NCBI GenBank assembly: GCA_012718985.1
Contig: JAAYBG010000099.1
Location: 1-38,205, forward strand
Direction: 5' to 3'
Origin: Acholeplasmataceae bacterium
GTDB taxonomy: Bacteria; Bacillota_I; Bacilli_A; ML615J-28; CAG-698
DNA length: 38,205 bases
Of the stretch, positions 26,201 through 35,184 are shown piece by piece (the stretch's first letter is position 1; every line of letters begins with the position of its first letter). A model generated the notes under the pieces. It saw only the letters and a list, made by a program, of their open reading frames with translations, did no database searches and was not told where the DNA came from. The position numbers and the translations under genes are program-made.

Positions 26201-27801
26201 AGTCGCTTTAAATTCTCATACAAGTGAGAATTATCAAAGCTTGCATTATGAGCAACAAGAATGGCCCCATCAATAAATTTCCAAAATCTCGGTAGTACTT
26301 CTTCAATAGTGCCTGCATTTCTGACATCATCTTCGGTAATACTAGTCAATCTTGTAATTGCGGAAGTGATATGATTTTTAGGCTTTACATATTCCGAGAA
26401 TTCTTCAATAATCATTCCGTTTTTTACTTTACAAGCAGCTATTTCAATTATTTCATTATAAACTACCGAAAAACCTGTCGTTTCTAAATCGTAAACAACA
26501 TAGGTTGCATCACGAAGATCAATATCTGCATTTGTTAGAGCAATCTTAAACTTTGCTTCATCAACAAGTCTACCCTCTAAACCAAAAATAGGTTTTATTT
26601 TATTTTCCTTGGCATATTTATAAAAATCCGGGAATGCTTGCACATTATAGTGATCAGTAACTGCTAATGATTTATAACCATATTGAATAGCTCTTGAAAC
26701 ATAGGCTTCAATGTCTAAAACCGCATCTTGTGCAGACATCTTTGTATGAGCGTGCAATTCTACCCGAGGTTCGCTCAATTCATCTACTTTAAATTCTTTT
26801 TTCTCTACTGGATGGCTGTTGATTTCGTTAATATTGATGACCAAATCACGAGAATACTTATCATAAGCCATTCTGCCGACAACTTTTACCGTAAATCCTA
26901 CCATACAATTTTCTCGATAGAATTTTTCATAGTATGGATCGGTTAGATTAATGAATGTTTTTAGTAAAATTGAACTCGTCCCATCGCCAATAGTGGCTTC
27001 GTATATTTTATACCCACCTTTTAAAGTCTTGATTTCTGCTTCTAAAACATCTCCCTCAACAACAAATATATCATTGAAGTTCTTGTTCACGTATTCCGTC
27101 AACTCAAATTCCGTTGTTGGCAAATCTTTTAAAGGAGTGGGGTCTTCTGACAATTTTGTCTTGCTACGACGAGTTAGTGTTTTTGTTTTCTTGCCTTCAG
27201 TCTTATTGTTTTTTTCAGCCATTTCTTGAATTTGAATATCTCGTCTTGCCTGATTAATTGAAGTATCTACACTAATCTTTATTTCCTCTTCGATGGGAGA
27301 TACCAGAGTATTTATTTCGATAACAAAAGATACAAAATCGACTCCATATGTCTTCATTTGAAGTTCAATACTAGGCAATAATTCCTCAACAATCCTTTTC
27401 TCTACATCAGATGCAACAGAAAAAGTAATTTTATTATCGCTGAAAATAGTGATAAATTTCTTTAACGCATTGCAGCGAGCCCGATTATTACATGCACTAT
27501 CAACAAAATATTCATAATACTCTTTTAAAAGAGTTTCATCAATAAATTTCTTTTCAAATACAAATTCAACTTTTGTTTTTGAATTAAGGCTGATATTTTT
27601 ATTCATATAATCAGAAATATCTGTCGCTAGTTTCGCTAGTTTTTTGATAGAAAACGGTTTTTCAAATGCTATGATTAATATCGTAGCCATTTCTTTGGTA
27701 TCGACTACAACTTTCTCCAATATTCCTTTATCAATATCATCATCAATATCGTAATCTATTAATTTTAATAAATCATAATATTTTTTTCTTTGTTCGGTCA
27801 T
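23296..27801 (-). CDS. polC: DNA polymerase III alpha subunit, PolC type
   Basis: This is the replicative DNA polymerase of low-GC Gram-positives and mollicutes, with built-in proofreading. In the 1,501-aa protein I see an N-terminal domain, an OB fold (about 245-335), and a PHP domain starting VELHAHTKMSAQDA near 347. The PHP domain is split by a 3'-5' exonuclease with VVYDLETTGF (438), VAHNASFDN and HHRAIYDAKAT. Then follow the cysteine-rich CPKCH...CPICG and the catalytic PDIDLNFSGDYQ palm. The length is usual for PolC. The start is ATG 27801, because GAGGTGG sits three bases upstream. The track's start adds 12 residues that lack a ribosome-binding site. It lies about 60 bases behind the amidohydrolase gene, probably in the same transcript. 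Confidence 0.98.
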   Translation of the reverse strand: MTEQRKKYYDLLKLIDYDIDDDIDKGILEKVVVDTKEMATILIIAFEKPFSIKKLAKLATDISDYMNKNISLNSKTKVEFVFEKKFIDETLLKEYYEYFVDSACNNRARCNALKKFITIFSDNKITFSVASDVEKRIVEELLPSIELQMKTYGVDFVSFVIEINTLVSPIEEEIKISVDTSINQARRDIQIQEMAEKNNKTEGKKTKTLTRRSKTKLSEDPTPLKDLPTTEFELTEYVNKNFNDIFVVEGDVLEAEIKTLKGGYKIYEATIGDGTSSILLKTFINLTDPYYEKFYRENCMVGFTVKVVGRMAYDKYSRDLVININEINSHPVEKKEFKVDELSEPRVELHAHTKMSAQDAVLDIEAYVSRAIQYGYKSLAVTDHYNVQAFPDFYKYAKENKIKPIFGLEGRLVDEAKFKIALTNADIDLRDATYVVYDLETTGFSVVYNEIIEIAACKVKNGMIIEEFSEYVKPKNHITSAITRLTSITEDDVRNAGTIEEVLPRFWKFIDGAILVAHNASFDNSHLYENLKRLGMVYSILPTIDTLQFARIYYGDKLKKFSLNYVAKLFGVDLEQHHRAIYDAKATTEIFLKMLKGLLDKKIYNYNQINGMINPEEAFKHAIPTHIVLLAKNRQGLVNLNKIVSESHTKTFHKEPRILKQFLETHREGLLVGSACYRGEVFDTALNKSYQELLEVVSFYDYLEVQSVECYCHLIESSEGIITADIIREVIKKIIKAGEEKGILVVATGDVHFLDPNDDILRKMLVEVPLVGGGLHDLKDINKMPEQYFKDTHTMLQEFSFLDEGLAHQIVVKNTNLIGDMIEEFDLFPSELFAPADDFLIERGVPSAKQGVIELTYRNAFKKYGNPLPKYIQDRLDKELRSIIDNNYATIYYISYLLVKHSKDAGYIVGSRGSVGSSLVATFMEITEVNPLPPHYICPKCHFSAFKLNVEEKKNYEQHPEAAKFMEILHNSGTGYDLPENICPICGAKLEGNGCDIPFETFLGFEGDKVPDIDLNFSGDYQAKAHDFCREVFGEEYTFRAGTISAIQDNIAYGYVKGHNEREGKPMRQSDIKRLAAGLCGVKRSTGQHPGGIVVVPKGMDINEITPVQFPADDTSKNWYTTHHGYHDFEHNLLKLDILGHDDPTMIRHLMNFVHQEPEKFPFTTVEEIPLFDQGVLSLFSGVEVLNVTPAQVKMEIGTTGLPEFGTQLAKTMLKDIRPKTVSDLIKISGLSHGRDVWNGNAKDYFFGIKEGVSAIPFNDLIGCRDDIMIYLLEKGLPALSAFTIMEQVRKGNGVLPEQEKEMLRYDVPKWYIDSCKAIKYMFPKAHATAYVIMALRIGWFKLYRPIHYYAGYFSRRASAFDVETMVAGYDAIFQKVKDIEERINNKQDVSRKEIDIYDTLLLALEMTARGYRFKQIDLEKSNWRDFLIEDNSLIIPFIAVDSLGESTAKSIVEAREESSFTSIKDLSRRTRLSNTLIERFNRLGILKNLPEDDQLEIFNN

Positions 27802-27862
27802 AATCCACCTCATTGTTCCTATTCTATCATACATCAATTATTTTTTCTATAGTTGTTCCTTA

Positions 27863-29434
27863 TCAATAAAAATTTGCATTATATACTTTTTTACCCCCAA
27901 CATAAGTTGCCAATACCTTCGTCTTAGTAATTTCTTCTAGGGGGATTTCAAAAATATTGCGATCGACAATAATAAAATCAGCAAAATATCCCTTTTCCAA
28001 GCGTCCTTTTTTATTTTCCATAAATTCCTGATAACTGCTACCAATAGTATAGGCATCAATTGCTTGCTCTAATCTGATAAACTGATGATTATTATATATT
28101 TTTGTTTTTTTGAAATTTCTCCGCGTAACTGCTAGATAAATCCCCAAAAAAGGATTGATTTCTTCGACTGGTAAATCAGTTCCAAAGCTAGTTGGAATCG
28201 CTTCTATCATCGTTTTAAATGCATAACTAGTTTGAGCGAGTTCTTTACCTACCCTTTCTTCAACAATTCCCATGTCATAATCAAGAAAAGCCGGTTGTAC
28301 TAAAGCACAAATATTATATTTCGCAAGAAAATCAAGGCATTTTTCATCGGTGATTTGCAGATGAACAATACCATGGCGTAAAGGATTCGTTTTATCATTA
28401 CTTTTCATCAAAGCATCAAGGGCTTCATGAATTGCTTTATTACCAATTGCATGAAAAATTAACTGGACTTGTTTTTGATTTGCTTCTGAAACAAGTTTTT
28501 CTAAACAATCATATGGAAGACACAAAACACCTGTAGTCATTGGATCATCCTGATAAGGAATTGTTAATGCTGCAGTTCGTGCTCCTAAAGAGCCATCAAG
28601 AAACATTTTCAAAGGACCGATATTGTGATAGGGATTATTGAAAAATCCCCTTTTTATTTCAAGATATTGGTCAATAGTACTCGTTGTAACCTGATGAGTA
28701 ATTCTTATTTTTTTAGTATCAGCAATCTGCTGATAAGCCTTTAATAAATAGTTATAGTTTTCCAGGGTGCAGTCGTTAGTTTGAATTGAAGTTACACCAT
28801 AACTTAAAGCATAATTAACAGCATCTTCTAGAAGTTCTCTAGCTTTCGTAACATCTAATTTTTCATAAAATCTATCAACTAAACTACAGGCATTTTCCGT
28901 TAAAATTCCATTGGGTTCGTTTTGTTCGTTGAGTAGTACTTGTCCTCCAAGAATCTTTGTTTCATGATTAATACCACATAGCTCCAATGCTTTTGAATTC
29001 ACACATACAATATGCCCACAAATACGAGAAAATATAATTGGAATTTCTTTACTTATCAAATCGAGTTCTTCTTTTGTAGGGATTATTGGTTTTATGAATT
29101 TATCTTGGTTAAATCCTTCGCCGATTAACACCGATGAATGCGGATGATCAGCCAAATATTTTTTTCCTATAATAATGATTTCTTCCAAACTTTGCGCATC
29201 ATTTAAAATTATAGTTTTTGCCTTTTTGGCATGATGAAACAAATGAAGATGGGAATCATTAAAACCTGGTAAAACTAATCTCTGTTCAAGATCAATCTCT
29301 GCGTCATAGCTATGTTTCTCTTTGATTAGGGATTCTTCACCAATAGCGATAATCTCTTCTCCTTCAACAATCATTGCTTGGCAAAATTCGTTATTTGAAT
29401 AAATTTTTCCATTGAAATAGAGAGTTTTTTTCAT
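27863..29434 (-). CDS. YtcJ-like amidohydrolase (Amidohydro_3)
   Basis: This 523-aa metal-dependent hydrolase has the YtcJ layout. An N-terminal beta-sandwich strand set (NGKIYSNNEF) is followed by the metal-binding GFNDSHLHLF (His62, His64), DGSLGARTAAL, FHAIGNKAIHEALDAL, and a C-terminal GRLEKGYFADFIIVD as seen in the family. Substrates in this family are mostly unknown (amides, imidazolidines, N-acyl compounds). No signal peptide is present. The ATG overlaps the upstream PHP gene's stop (ATGA), so translation is coupled. It ends TGA-TAA, 61 bases before polC. Confidence 0.85.
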   Translation of the reverse strand: MKKTLYFNGKIYSNNEFCQAMIVEGEEIIAIGEESLIKEKHSYDAEIDLEQRLVLPGFNDSHLHLFHHAKKAKTIILNDAQSLEEIIIIGKKYLADHPHSSVLIGEGFNQDKFIKPIIPTKEELDLISKEIPIIFSRICGHIVCVNSKALELCGINHETKILGGQVLLNEQNEPNGILTENACSLVDRFYEKLDVTKARELLEDAVNYALSYGVTSIQTNDCTLENYNYLLKAYQQIADTKKIRITHQVTTSTIDQYLEIKRGFFNNPYHNIGPLKMFLDGSLGARTAALTIPYQDDPMTTGVLCLPYDCLEKLVSEANQKQVQLIFHAIGNKAIHEALDALMKSNDKTNPLRHGIVHLQITDEKCLDFLAKYNICALVQPAFLDYDMGIVEERVGKELAQTSYAFKTMIEAIPTSFGTDLPVEEINPFLGIYLAVTRRNFKKTKIYNNHQFIRLEQAIDAYTIGSSYQEFMENKKGRLEKGYFADFIIVDRNIFEIPLEEITKTKVLATYVGGKKVYNANFY

Positions 29435-30933
29435 AATTTTACCAACGATAATCCTTCTTTTTTACGATAATAAGGGTATCCACTTTTTGTATATTCCAGA
29501 TTCTCTTCTTCAAGTATATCACAACTTACTTCCTCAAGAGGTTCTTGATTTCCTTTTGCTATATATATCGGATTCGTAAAACCAAATCCTAAGCCGTAAT
29601 AATCGCCTAAGAAAGCTCCAGGACCAATCGTTCCTTCTTTAGTAATCACTTCTAAACGATAAAATTCATTGTATTTTACTTCCACATCAAATTCTTCAAG
29701 AAAGTGATTGATGGTTTCATCAAAATGATATTCTCTGAAAACGACTGATTTTTGAGGCTTCTTTGTTATTTTGTTTTGTAAGATCTTTATATTTAAAATC
29801 GGAGAAGAATCAAAAATATGAATTCTAAATTTTACTACCTTCTTATTTGAAACAAAAACAGTTTGGTTGTTTTCTTTACCATCAATCATAAAACGGATAT
29901 GAACACCATTTGAACCATAGCAACAACCTGTTTGCAATACTTTATAGATATTGTTAAGTGACAATTCGTCCATATTCCCCATAATGAAAGGATGCCCTAT
30001 TCGGTGTAAAAAGTGCCCATCTGAATTAGCAATTCCCACTATTTTCTTACCAACAGAATTCATTTTATCCCATAAATCAAAAGCTAATCGATTTGGTTCA
30101 TCAAGAGCGTGGTAATCTCCTTGCCATACTTCAATTCCTGTTACATTTTTCAATCCAAATGCTTCATCATAATCCCACCAAATAGAAGGGTTAAATGGAT
30201 GCGCTAAATAAAACAATCCTCCTTGAGCAATCGTTTCATCGACAATATCTTGCCAACATCGTCCTTCTGTCAAACGATTATTCACATAATCAACACGATA
30301 TTGTAACGCATGTTCTCCTATTTTCCCTTCTGGATAGTGACCTTTTATTAAGGTTTTTCCAATTTGACCATACTCTCCCGAATTTGGAAAAGCAAGAAAA
30401 TCAGAGAAACTATGATTAATTTCATCACAATCTAGGGTATTTAGGTAACAGTGGTCAGTAGGCGTAATCCAAGATAAGGCCCGGTCTGCCCTTGCTCGCT
30501 TTGCATTATCAAATACGGTATTATTATTTTGTCCATCAGAACGAGTCGAATGAATATGATTATCACCACGATATAAGCCCTTACCACTAACGCTGATAAT
30601 GGATGTTAAGATTTGTGGTCTAGTATCAAACAATTCTGTGATAACAATTTGTACTTTTAAAAAGTCGCGCCCTCCATGAACAGCAATAAAGTCAACATCA
30701 ACGCTTTGCTGTTCTGTTGGCTCAATTCTTTTAATTTCTAGGTTTTCAGCGGAAACTCCTAACATATAAGGACAATCAATGGTAATTTTCACACGCCGAA
30801 AAATAACTTGCGAGTCATTTCGCACATGAATCGTCGCTTTAAATTGATCTCCAGCAACGATTTTCTCGGGAATATTTGTTATCACAACTTGGTATAAATT
30901 AATATTTTTTAACGATAATTTTTCTAGTTCCAT
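29431..30933 (-). CDS. PHP-domain metallohydrolase, CehA/McbA-like
   Basis: This 500-aa protein has an N-terminal beta-sandwich (about 1-115) and a PHP metal-dependent phosphoesterase-like domain. The domain is marked by YRGDNHIHSTRSDG (His126, His128), WITPTDHCYL, LAHPFNPSIWW and ANSDGHF. CehA-like proteins are named from a carbaryl hydrolase, but natural substrates are mainly unknown. There is no signal peptide. It is coupled by ATGA to the amidohydrolase gene downstream, which suggests that the two act on the same compound. An extended -10 promoter lies about 30 bases upstream. Confidence 0.82.
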   Translation of the reverse strand: MELEKLSLKNINLYQVVITNIPEKIVAGDQFKATIHVRNDSQVIFRRVKITIDCPYMLGVSAENLEIKRIEPTEQQSVDVDFIAVHGGRDFLKVQIVITELFDTRPQILTSIISVSGKGLYRGDNHIHSTRSDGQNNNTVFDNAKRARADRALSWITPTDHCYLNTLDCDEINHSFSDFLAFPNSGEYGQIGKTLIKGHYPEGKIGEHALQYRVDYVNNRLTEGRCWQDIVDETIAQGGLFYLAHPFNPSIWWDYDEAFGLKNVTGIEVWQGDYHALDEPNRLAFDLWDKMNSVGKKIVGIANSDGHFLHRIGHPFIMGNMDELSLNNIYKVLQTGCCYGSNGVHIRFMIDGKENNQTVFVSNKKVVKFRIHIFDSSPILNIKILQNKITKKPQKSVVFREYHFDETINHFLEEFDVEVKYNEFYRLEVITKEGTIGPGAFLGDYYGLGFGFTNPIYIAKGNQEPLEEVSCDILEEENLEYTKSGYPYYRKKEGLSLVKL

Positions 30934-30962
30934 ATCTCTTTTTACCTGTTTTAATTATTTAT

Positions 30963-30971
30963 ATTATAGCA
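30963..30971 (-). promoter_or_regulatory. Extended -10 promoter of the PHP-amidohydrolase operon
   Basis: TGCTATAAT on the minus strand, with no good -35 box, about 30 bases before the start; polC probably lies on the same transcript. Confidence 0.6.
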
Positions 30972-31024
30972 TATTGAGCTCTGAAAATCATTATTTTTTT
31001 TAATTATCGATGGATAAATACCAT

Positions 31025-31062
31025 ACAAAAAAGCGATATTTAAAAGAGTATCGCTTTTTTTC
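31025..31062 (-). terminator. Terminator of the Ig-like NAGPA lipoprotein gene
   Basis: AAAAAAGCGATA and TATCGCTTTTTT form a strong stem with A and T tails on both sides, so it can act on both strands. Confidence 0.88.
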
Positions 31063-31067
31063 CTTTG

Positions 31068-33707
31068 TTATTTTGTTCTATGATCAATATATAGATAATC
31101 GACCTTTTCTATCTCCACAACAATACGTCTTTCCATACCTAAAGCATAGGAATAAGATAAAGATATATCGCTTAAAGGACTGCCATCTTTGATATAGCTC
31201 TTTTTAAAGGTATATCGACCATCGCGCATGAACAAAGTGAATCCATTACAACGAAGTGTGGCTGTTGGCAATGTGCTTGCACCATCATCATCTCGATAGT
31301 AAATATAAAATTCATAAGCTTCATCGGTTTCTTCAACAACAAAGGTATAGTACTCTGGCATATTCTTCAATGTTTTAAATGAGCCAGAAGAAAGAGAACG
31401 TCGCATTTCTTGTTTACTCGTTTCAAAATAGATATCGAAAGTATATTGAGTATTATGTACTAGTTGTTCTAACACCACTTGATTGTCAACTACTTCATAA
31501 AATTGTTGATTGAATTTGATAAATACTTTATTCACATCTTTACCCATGGTGTCAACCACATCAATAGTCAGTGTCGCTGACGTTTGCGTTGTTTCCTTAA
31601 CTTCATAGGTAATAATTGGATCGCGAACGACGATTAAAACACAATTGGCATCGCTTCGCTCTTTTCCATCAGAAGGAGAATTAGTAGTGATAAACTTATC
31701 CCCACTGCGAATTACCATTGTTGAGGAGCCACCACCATCAAGATTATATGCTTCTACACATCCATAGGCAGACATAATAGCTGCTAATTCACGAGCATCG
31801 GCTCCATACATCGCTTTATTGCCTTGTCGGCCGTCAATTACCATCATCACAATCGTTCCATCTTCCTTTTGACCGATTACGGTTCGTGGAGCACGATCAT
31901 TAATTGCCGATGTCGTTGCTGGTAATAAGGTAACTCCTCCACCAGTAATATCCGTAGCAGCTGCATAAGCACCTATATATTCAAATTGGCAACGAATTTT
32001 TTTACCAACTGCAAGAGCATTGTTTACCGTTTCATTATTTGTAACAATCGCAAAATTACCCTTTGTAATTGTAGTTGATTTTGTTGATGAAATAACACCT
32101 AAGCCATAGAAATCAGTGGCATTATTTGGCAATGCTTTGATTGCTTCCCCAACAACATAACCATTTTTCCCCGTTAAATCTAACTCAAAACTAACAATCT
32201 CTTTATCGCTATTATAAGTAGCAAAGTAAATACTCGTTTCATTACTACCTGGGGCTTGATTTAATTTATCAATATCAAACTCTTCAACAATCCTGTTATT
32301 CTCATCATAAATAGCTAGGATCATCTTCTCAGTACGTTTGACTACCTCATTACCGATTAGCGTGTTGGTAGAACCATCATTGGTAAATCCAACTGTTCGC
32401 CCCGTAGAAGTTTTATAAAACTCCCCATTAGAAACCATTGCTCCGCTAGTTTGATAAGGAAGATTCCCTTTAGCTCCAATATCAAAGAAATCACCATTAA
32501 TCGCAGCAATTACTTTCCAACCAGGATTGGCTTCCTCATATTTATTAATCAAAGCTCTCACTGTTGCCAGTGCCCATTTATGCCCATCGAGATTTGCCCA
32601 AGTAGTTATTCTAATATCTGTTGAAGAAGGAACTTCTAAAACATTGACTTGTTGAGGGTAGAGTTTATCGGGAACAATTTCTTCAGTAATTCCACTATAA
32701 CCATCTGCATCAACCCCTGATAATGGAGTAGATGTAAAGGCTCTGTTTGTGGAGTGAATCACACCATAAGGTAACTCATGATAAGCAGTAATTTCATCAA
32801 CGATATAGTTCGCTCCCAAGATGTTACTTGCATTTACTGCCTCTACAACGATGATTTCCTTGGCATATTGAATATTTGAATTGCTTTTTGCCGTTGCTGT
32901 TATTAGTACAGTTCCAATGCTTTTACCAAGCAAGATTCCTTCTGGTGTAATAGAGGCAATATCCTCATTGTTTGTTGTCCATATAACTTCATCAAAAACG
33001 TGATTGGGATATATTTCCCCCTTCAAATCGATTGTCTTACCAATCATAACAACATTGCGACCCGTTATACTTATTTTTTCTGTTTGATAACTCAGGTTCT
33101 TTGCTGTAACAACAATTTCATCGCTTAATTCAAGGTATTCATGGTAAGAATAAGTTGCAGTTATGGTAGCTGAACCAACAGACAATGCTGTTACATTTCC
33201 CCCAGAATCAACATAAATCGTCGACAGATCACTACTTGTCCATGAAGACAACACAATTTCTTCACTCGGAGTTATTTGTGTCGATAAACTAATCGTTTCT
33301 CCTATCACTAATTCCAACTCTTCCACCGCTTCAAGAGCTTCATTCTGGATGGTAATCGCTAATTCACCCGTTACAGTAACAATTACTTCAGCACTAATTG
33401 GCTCTTTATCGGGAACGGTATAAGTAGCCGTTATCGTAGTTTGCCCTTGAGATAGAGCAATGACTGAACCATTTTGATCAATACTGGCAATAACAGGGTG
33501 CTCGCTATCCCATGTAACAGTTACACTCTCTTCTTTCGGTATTAACATCGCTTCTAAAGTGCTCTCTTCCCCGACTTCCAAATCGAGAATAGTAATCATT
33601 TCCCCAGCCTTGTTATAAATATTCAATACCGTTTTTTTACAACCAACTAACCAAAAGCCAACAAATAAAACCAGCAAAAATAAACATAATTTCTTTTTAA
33701 ATTTCAT
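31068..33707 (-). CDS. Lipoprotein with three BIG2 Ig-like domains and a NAGPA domain
   Basis: This 879-aa surface protein has, in order, a lipobox LVGC (Cys23 from my start), three bacterial Ig-like (BIG2) repeats and a NAGPA domain. The repeats span roughly 30-115, 118-205 and 207-290; each ends in a form of G-ATITATY, as in GSATITATY. The NAGPA domain carries AINGDFFDIG, DRAPRTVIGQKEDG, VIDGR and CVEAYNLDGGGSST. A C-terminal beta-rich region matches the two smaller paralogues. The Ig repeats probably hold the enzyme away from the membrane. I prefer ATG 33707, with GAGAGG just upstream, to the track's 33719. It is co-transcribed with the M42 peptidase gene, whose stop overlaps this region. 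Confidence 0.86.
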   Translation of the reverse strand: MKFKKKLCLFLLVLFVGFWLVGCKKTVLNIYNKAGEMITILDLEVGEESTLEAMLIPKEESVTVTWDSEHPVIASIDQNGSVIALSQGQTTITATYTVPDKEPISAEVIVTVTGELAITIQNEALEAVEELELVIGETISLSTQITPSEEIVLSSWTSSDLSTIYVDSGGNVTALSVGSATITATYSYHEYLELSDEIVVTAKNLSYQTEKISITGRNVVMIGKTIDLKGEIYPNHVFDEVIWTTNNEDIASITPEGILLGKSIGTVLITATAKSNSNIQYAKEIIVVEAVNASNILGANYIVDEITAYHELPYGVIHSTNRAFTSTPLSGVDADGYSGITEEIVPDKLYPQQVNVLEVPSSTDIRITTWANLDGHKWALATVRALINKYEEANPGWKVIAAINGDFFDIGAKGNLPYQTSGAMVSNGEFYKTSTGRTVGFTNDGSTNTLIGNEVVKRTEKMILAIYDENNRIVEEFDIDKLNQAPGSNETSIYFATYNSDKEIVSFELDLTGKNGYVVGEAIKALPNNATDFYGLGVISSTKSTTITKGNFAIVTNNETVNNALAVGKKIRCQFEYIGAYAAATDITGGGVTLLPATTSAINDRAPRTVIGQKEDGTIVMMVIDGRQGNKAMYGADARELAAIMSAYGCVEAYNLDGGGSSTMVIRSGDKFITTNSPSDGKERSDANCVLIVVRDPIITYEVKETTQTSATLTIDVVDTMGKDVNKVFIKFNQQFYEVVDNQVVLEQLVHNTQYTFDIYFETSKQEMRRSLSSGSFKTLKNMPEYYTFVVEETDEAYEFYIYYRDDDGASTLPTATLRCNGFTLFMRDGRYTFKKSYIKDGSPLSDISLSYSYALGMERRIVVEIEKVDYLYIDHRTK

Positions 33708-33715
33708 TTTTCCTC

Positions 33716-34753
33716 TCATCCTTCATATGGGTTAAAATTAAAGTTCTCATCGATTTCTAATATTATATCTTCAATTAAACGAATGACCTTTTCAACATCA
33801 CGCATATCCACCAGTTCCGCAGAAGAATGCATATTCCTTAAGGGAATGCTGATTAAAGTAGTCGGTACTCCTAAATTAATCGTATGAATGGCATCAGCAT
33901 CCGTATAAGAACGATAAACAACAGTTTCATTTTGAAGAGCAATTCCCAGTTTACATGCTCGCTCACGAATAAACGCTTCCAATTTTTTATTCATTGTCGT
34001 TCCCGTAGCAAGGATAGGTCCTCCGTTTAAGCGGTTCAAATTACCATTTTCCAAATTAGGTGAAACTGAAGTATCACTACCCACATCAACTACAATAGCC
34101 ATATGGGGATTGATCGTTCGAGCAGCCACCAAAGCCCCGTTTTTAGTAGTTTCTTCTCCTACGGTGCTTGCGCAATAAACACCATTCTTCGCCTTTTTTT
34201 CTTTGGCACGACGCATTGCTTCCGTTATAGCATAGACACCTATTTTGTCATCGAGAGCTCGAGCGCATAGAATATTTTCATTGATTACTCGGTAAGTAGC
34301 ATCATGTAAAACCAAATCACCAATCTTTACTAGTTTTTCTGCTTCTTCTTGGGTGCTAACCCCTAAATCGAGAACTAAATCTTTTACTTCAACCTTCCTA
34401 TCAAAACTTTGACGATTCTTTGCAATTGCACCATAAATTATTTGTTTTTTTGTTATGATTTGAACTCGTTGCCCTACATATACACCCGGCGTAATCGAAC
34501 CTACTTCTTCTAATAAGCAACGCCCATCGCTTAAAATTTGCGAAATAGTTAACCCGATTTCATCAGCATGAGCCGCTAACATAATCCTAAAAGGAGCTTC
34601 AGGATTACAAATACCAATCACATTCCCAACATGGTCAGTAATTACTCGATCGGCAATCTTCTCCATCTGTTTAATTACTAGTTTTTGTAAGGGATATTCA
34701 TATCCCGATATTGAATGTGTTTCTAAAAGATCATATAGAAATTTTCTATTCAT
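33716..34753 (-). CDS. M42 family metallo-aminopeptidase
   Basis: This cytosolic di-metal peptidase is of the glutamyl aminopeptidase/FrvX/PepA-like group. Metal ligands and catalytic residues are visible in order: His in AAHADEIG, Asp in ARALDDKIG, the Glu pair in STVGEETTKNG, Asp in VVDVGSDTS and His in MHSSAELVD. The 345-aa length is normal. I chose ATG 34753, with GGAGG five bases upstream, over the track's ATG 34765, which lies inside that signal. An extended -10 promoter is just upstream. The role is trimming of imported peptides. Its link to the downstream surface protein is unexplained. Confidence 0.9.
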   Translation of the reverse strand: MNRKFLYDLLETHSISGYEYPLQKLVIKQMEKIADRVITDHVGNVIGICNPEAPFRIMLAAHADEIGLTISQILSDGRCLLEEVGSITPGVYVGQRVQIITKKQIIYGAIAKNRQSFDRKVEVKDLVLDLGVSTQEEAEKLVKIGDLVLHDATYRVINENILCARALDDKIGVYAITEAMRRAKEKKAKNGVYCASTVGEETTKNGALVAARTINPHMAIVVDVGSDTSVSPNLENGNLNRLNGGPILATGTTMNKKLEAFIRERACKLGIALQNETVVYRSYTDADAIHTINLGVPTTLISIPLRNMHSSAELVDMRDVEKVIRLIEDIILEIDENFNFNPYEG

Positions 34754-34786
34754 TTTATCCTCCATAATTGATGATTCCCACGAAAT

Positions 34787-34795
34787 ATTATATCA
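34787..34795 (-). promoter_or_regulatory. Extended -10 promoter of the M42-NAGPA operon
   Basis: TGATATAAT on the minus strand with a poor -35 region, about 35 bases before the chosen start. Confidence 0.5.
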
Positions 34796-34816
34796 CTTTC
34801 TTCTTTATTTGGCTAT

Positions 34817-34844
34817 GAAAGAAGGAAAGATATTCTCTCTTTCC
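34817..34844 (-). terminator. Terminator of the MFS and small membrane protein operon
   Basis: On the minus strand GGAAAGA, loop GAGAATA, TCTTTCC, then a pyrimidine-rich tail, directly after the last stop. Confidence 0.6.
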
Positions 34845-34845
34845 C

Positions 34846-35184
34846 CTATAAGCCGAATATTAATAATCCTATCGCAAATGAAAAAACATTTGCTAGTGCT
34901 GTAAGCAAAAACAATCTTTTTTTGTTTGGAAAAAATAAATGATATATTTTCCATTCTCCAAAAATTACTGCAATCTCTAAGGGAAAAATATAACAATAAT
35001 CAGGAACCTTTGTCAATGTTACTCGCAGTAAATAGACTATTAGATTTAGTAAAATATTGCTGGCAATATTAGTATAAAGAAATATTTCCCAAAATAATCG
35101 TTCGCGATATTGAAACAAGAAAAAGATAATGCCTTCTAATCCTAAAGTAAGGAATAAAGCTAAGAATAAATAAATCCAATCCAT
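34846..35184 (-). CDS. Small integral membrane protein, 112 aa, unknown
   Basis: I recognise no family. The protein is almost wholly hydrophobic, with about four likely membrane helices and short charged turns (QYRERLF, FPNKKRLF). Its ATG overlaps the stop of the preceding 59-aa gene (TAATG), so it is translated only in step with that gene. It is the last gene of an operon with an MFS carrier and two other tiny membrane proteins. The overlapping track line 34805-34996 is a shadow. Confidence 0.75.
   Translation of the reverse strand: MDWIYLFLALFLTLGLEGIIFFLFQYRERLFWEIFLYTNIASNILLNLIVYLLRVTLTKVPDYCYIFPLEIAVIFGEWKIYHLFFPNKKRLFLLTALANVFSFAIGLLIFGL

Noticed and set aside
34805-34996. 63-aa minus-strand ORF overlapping the 112-aa membrane protein
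   Set aside because: Out-of-frame overlap, runs through the terminator, and has no ribosome-binding site.
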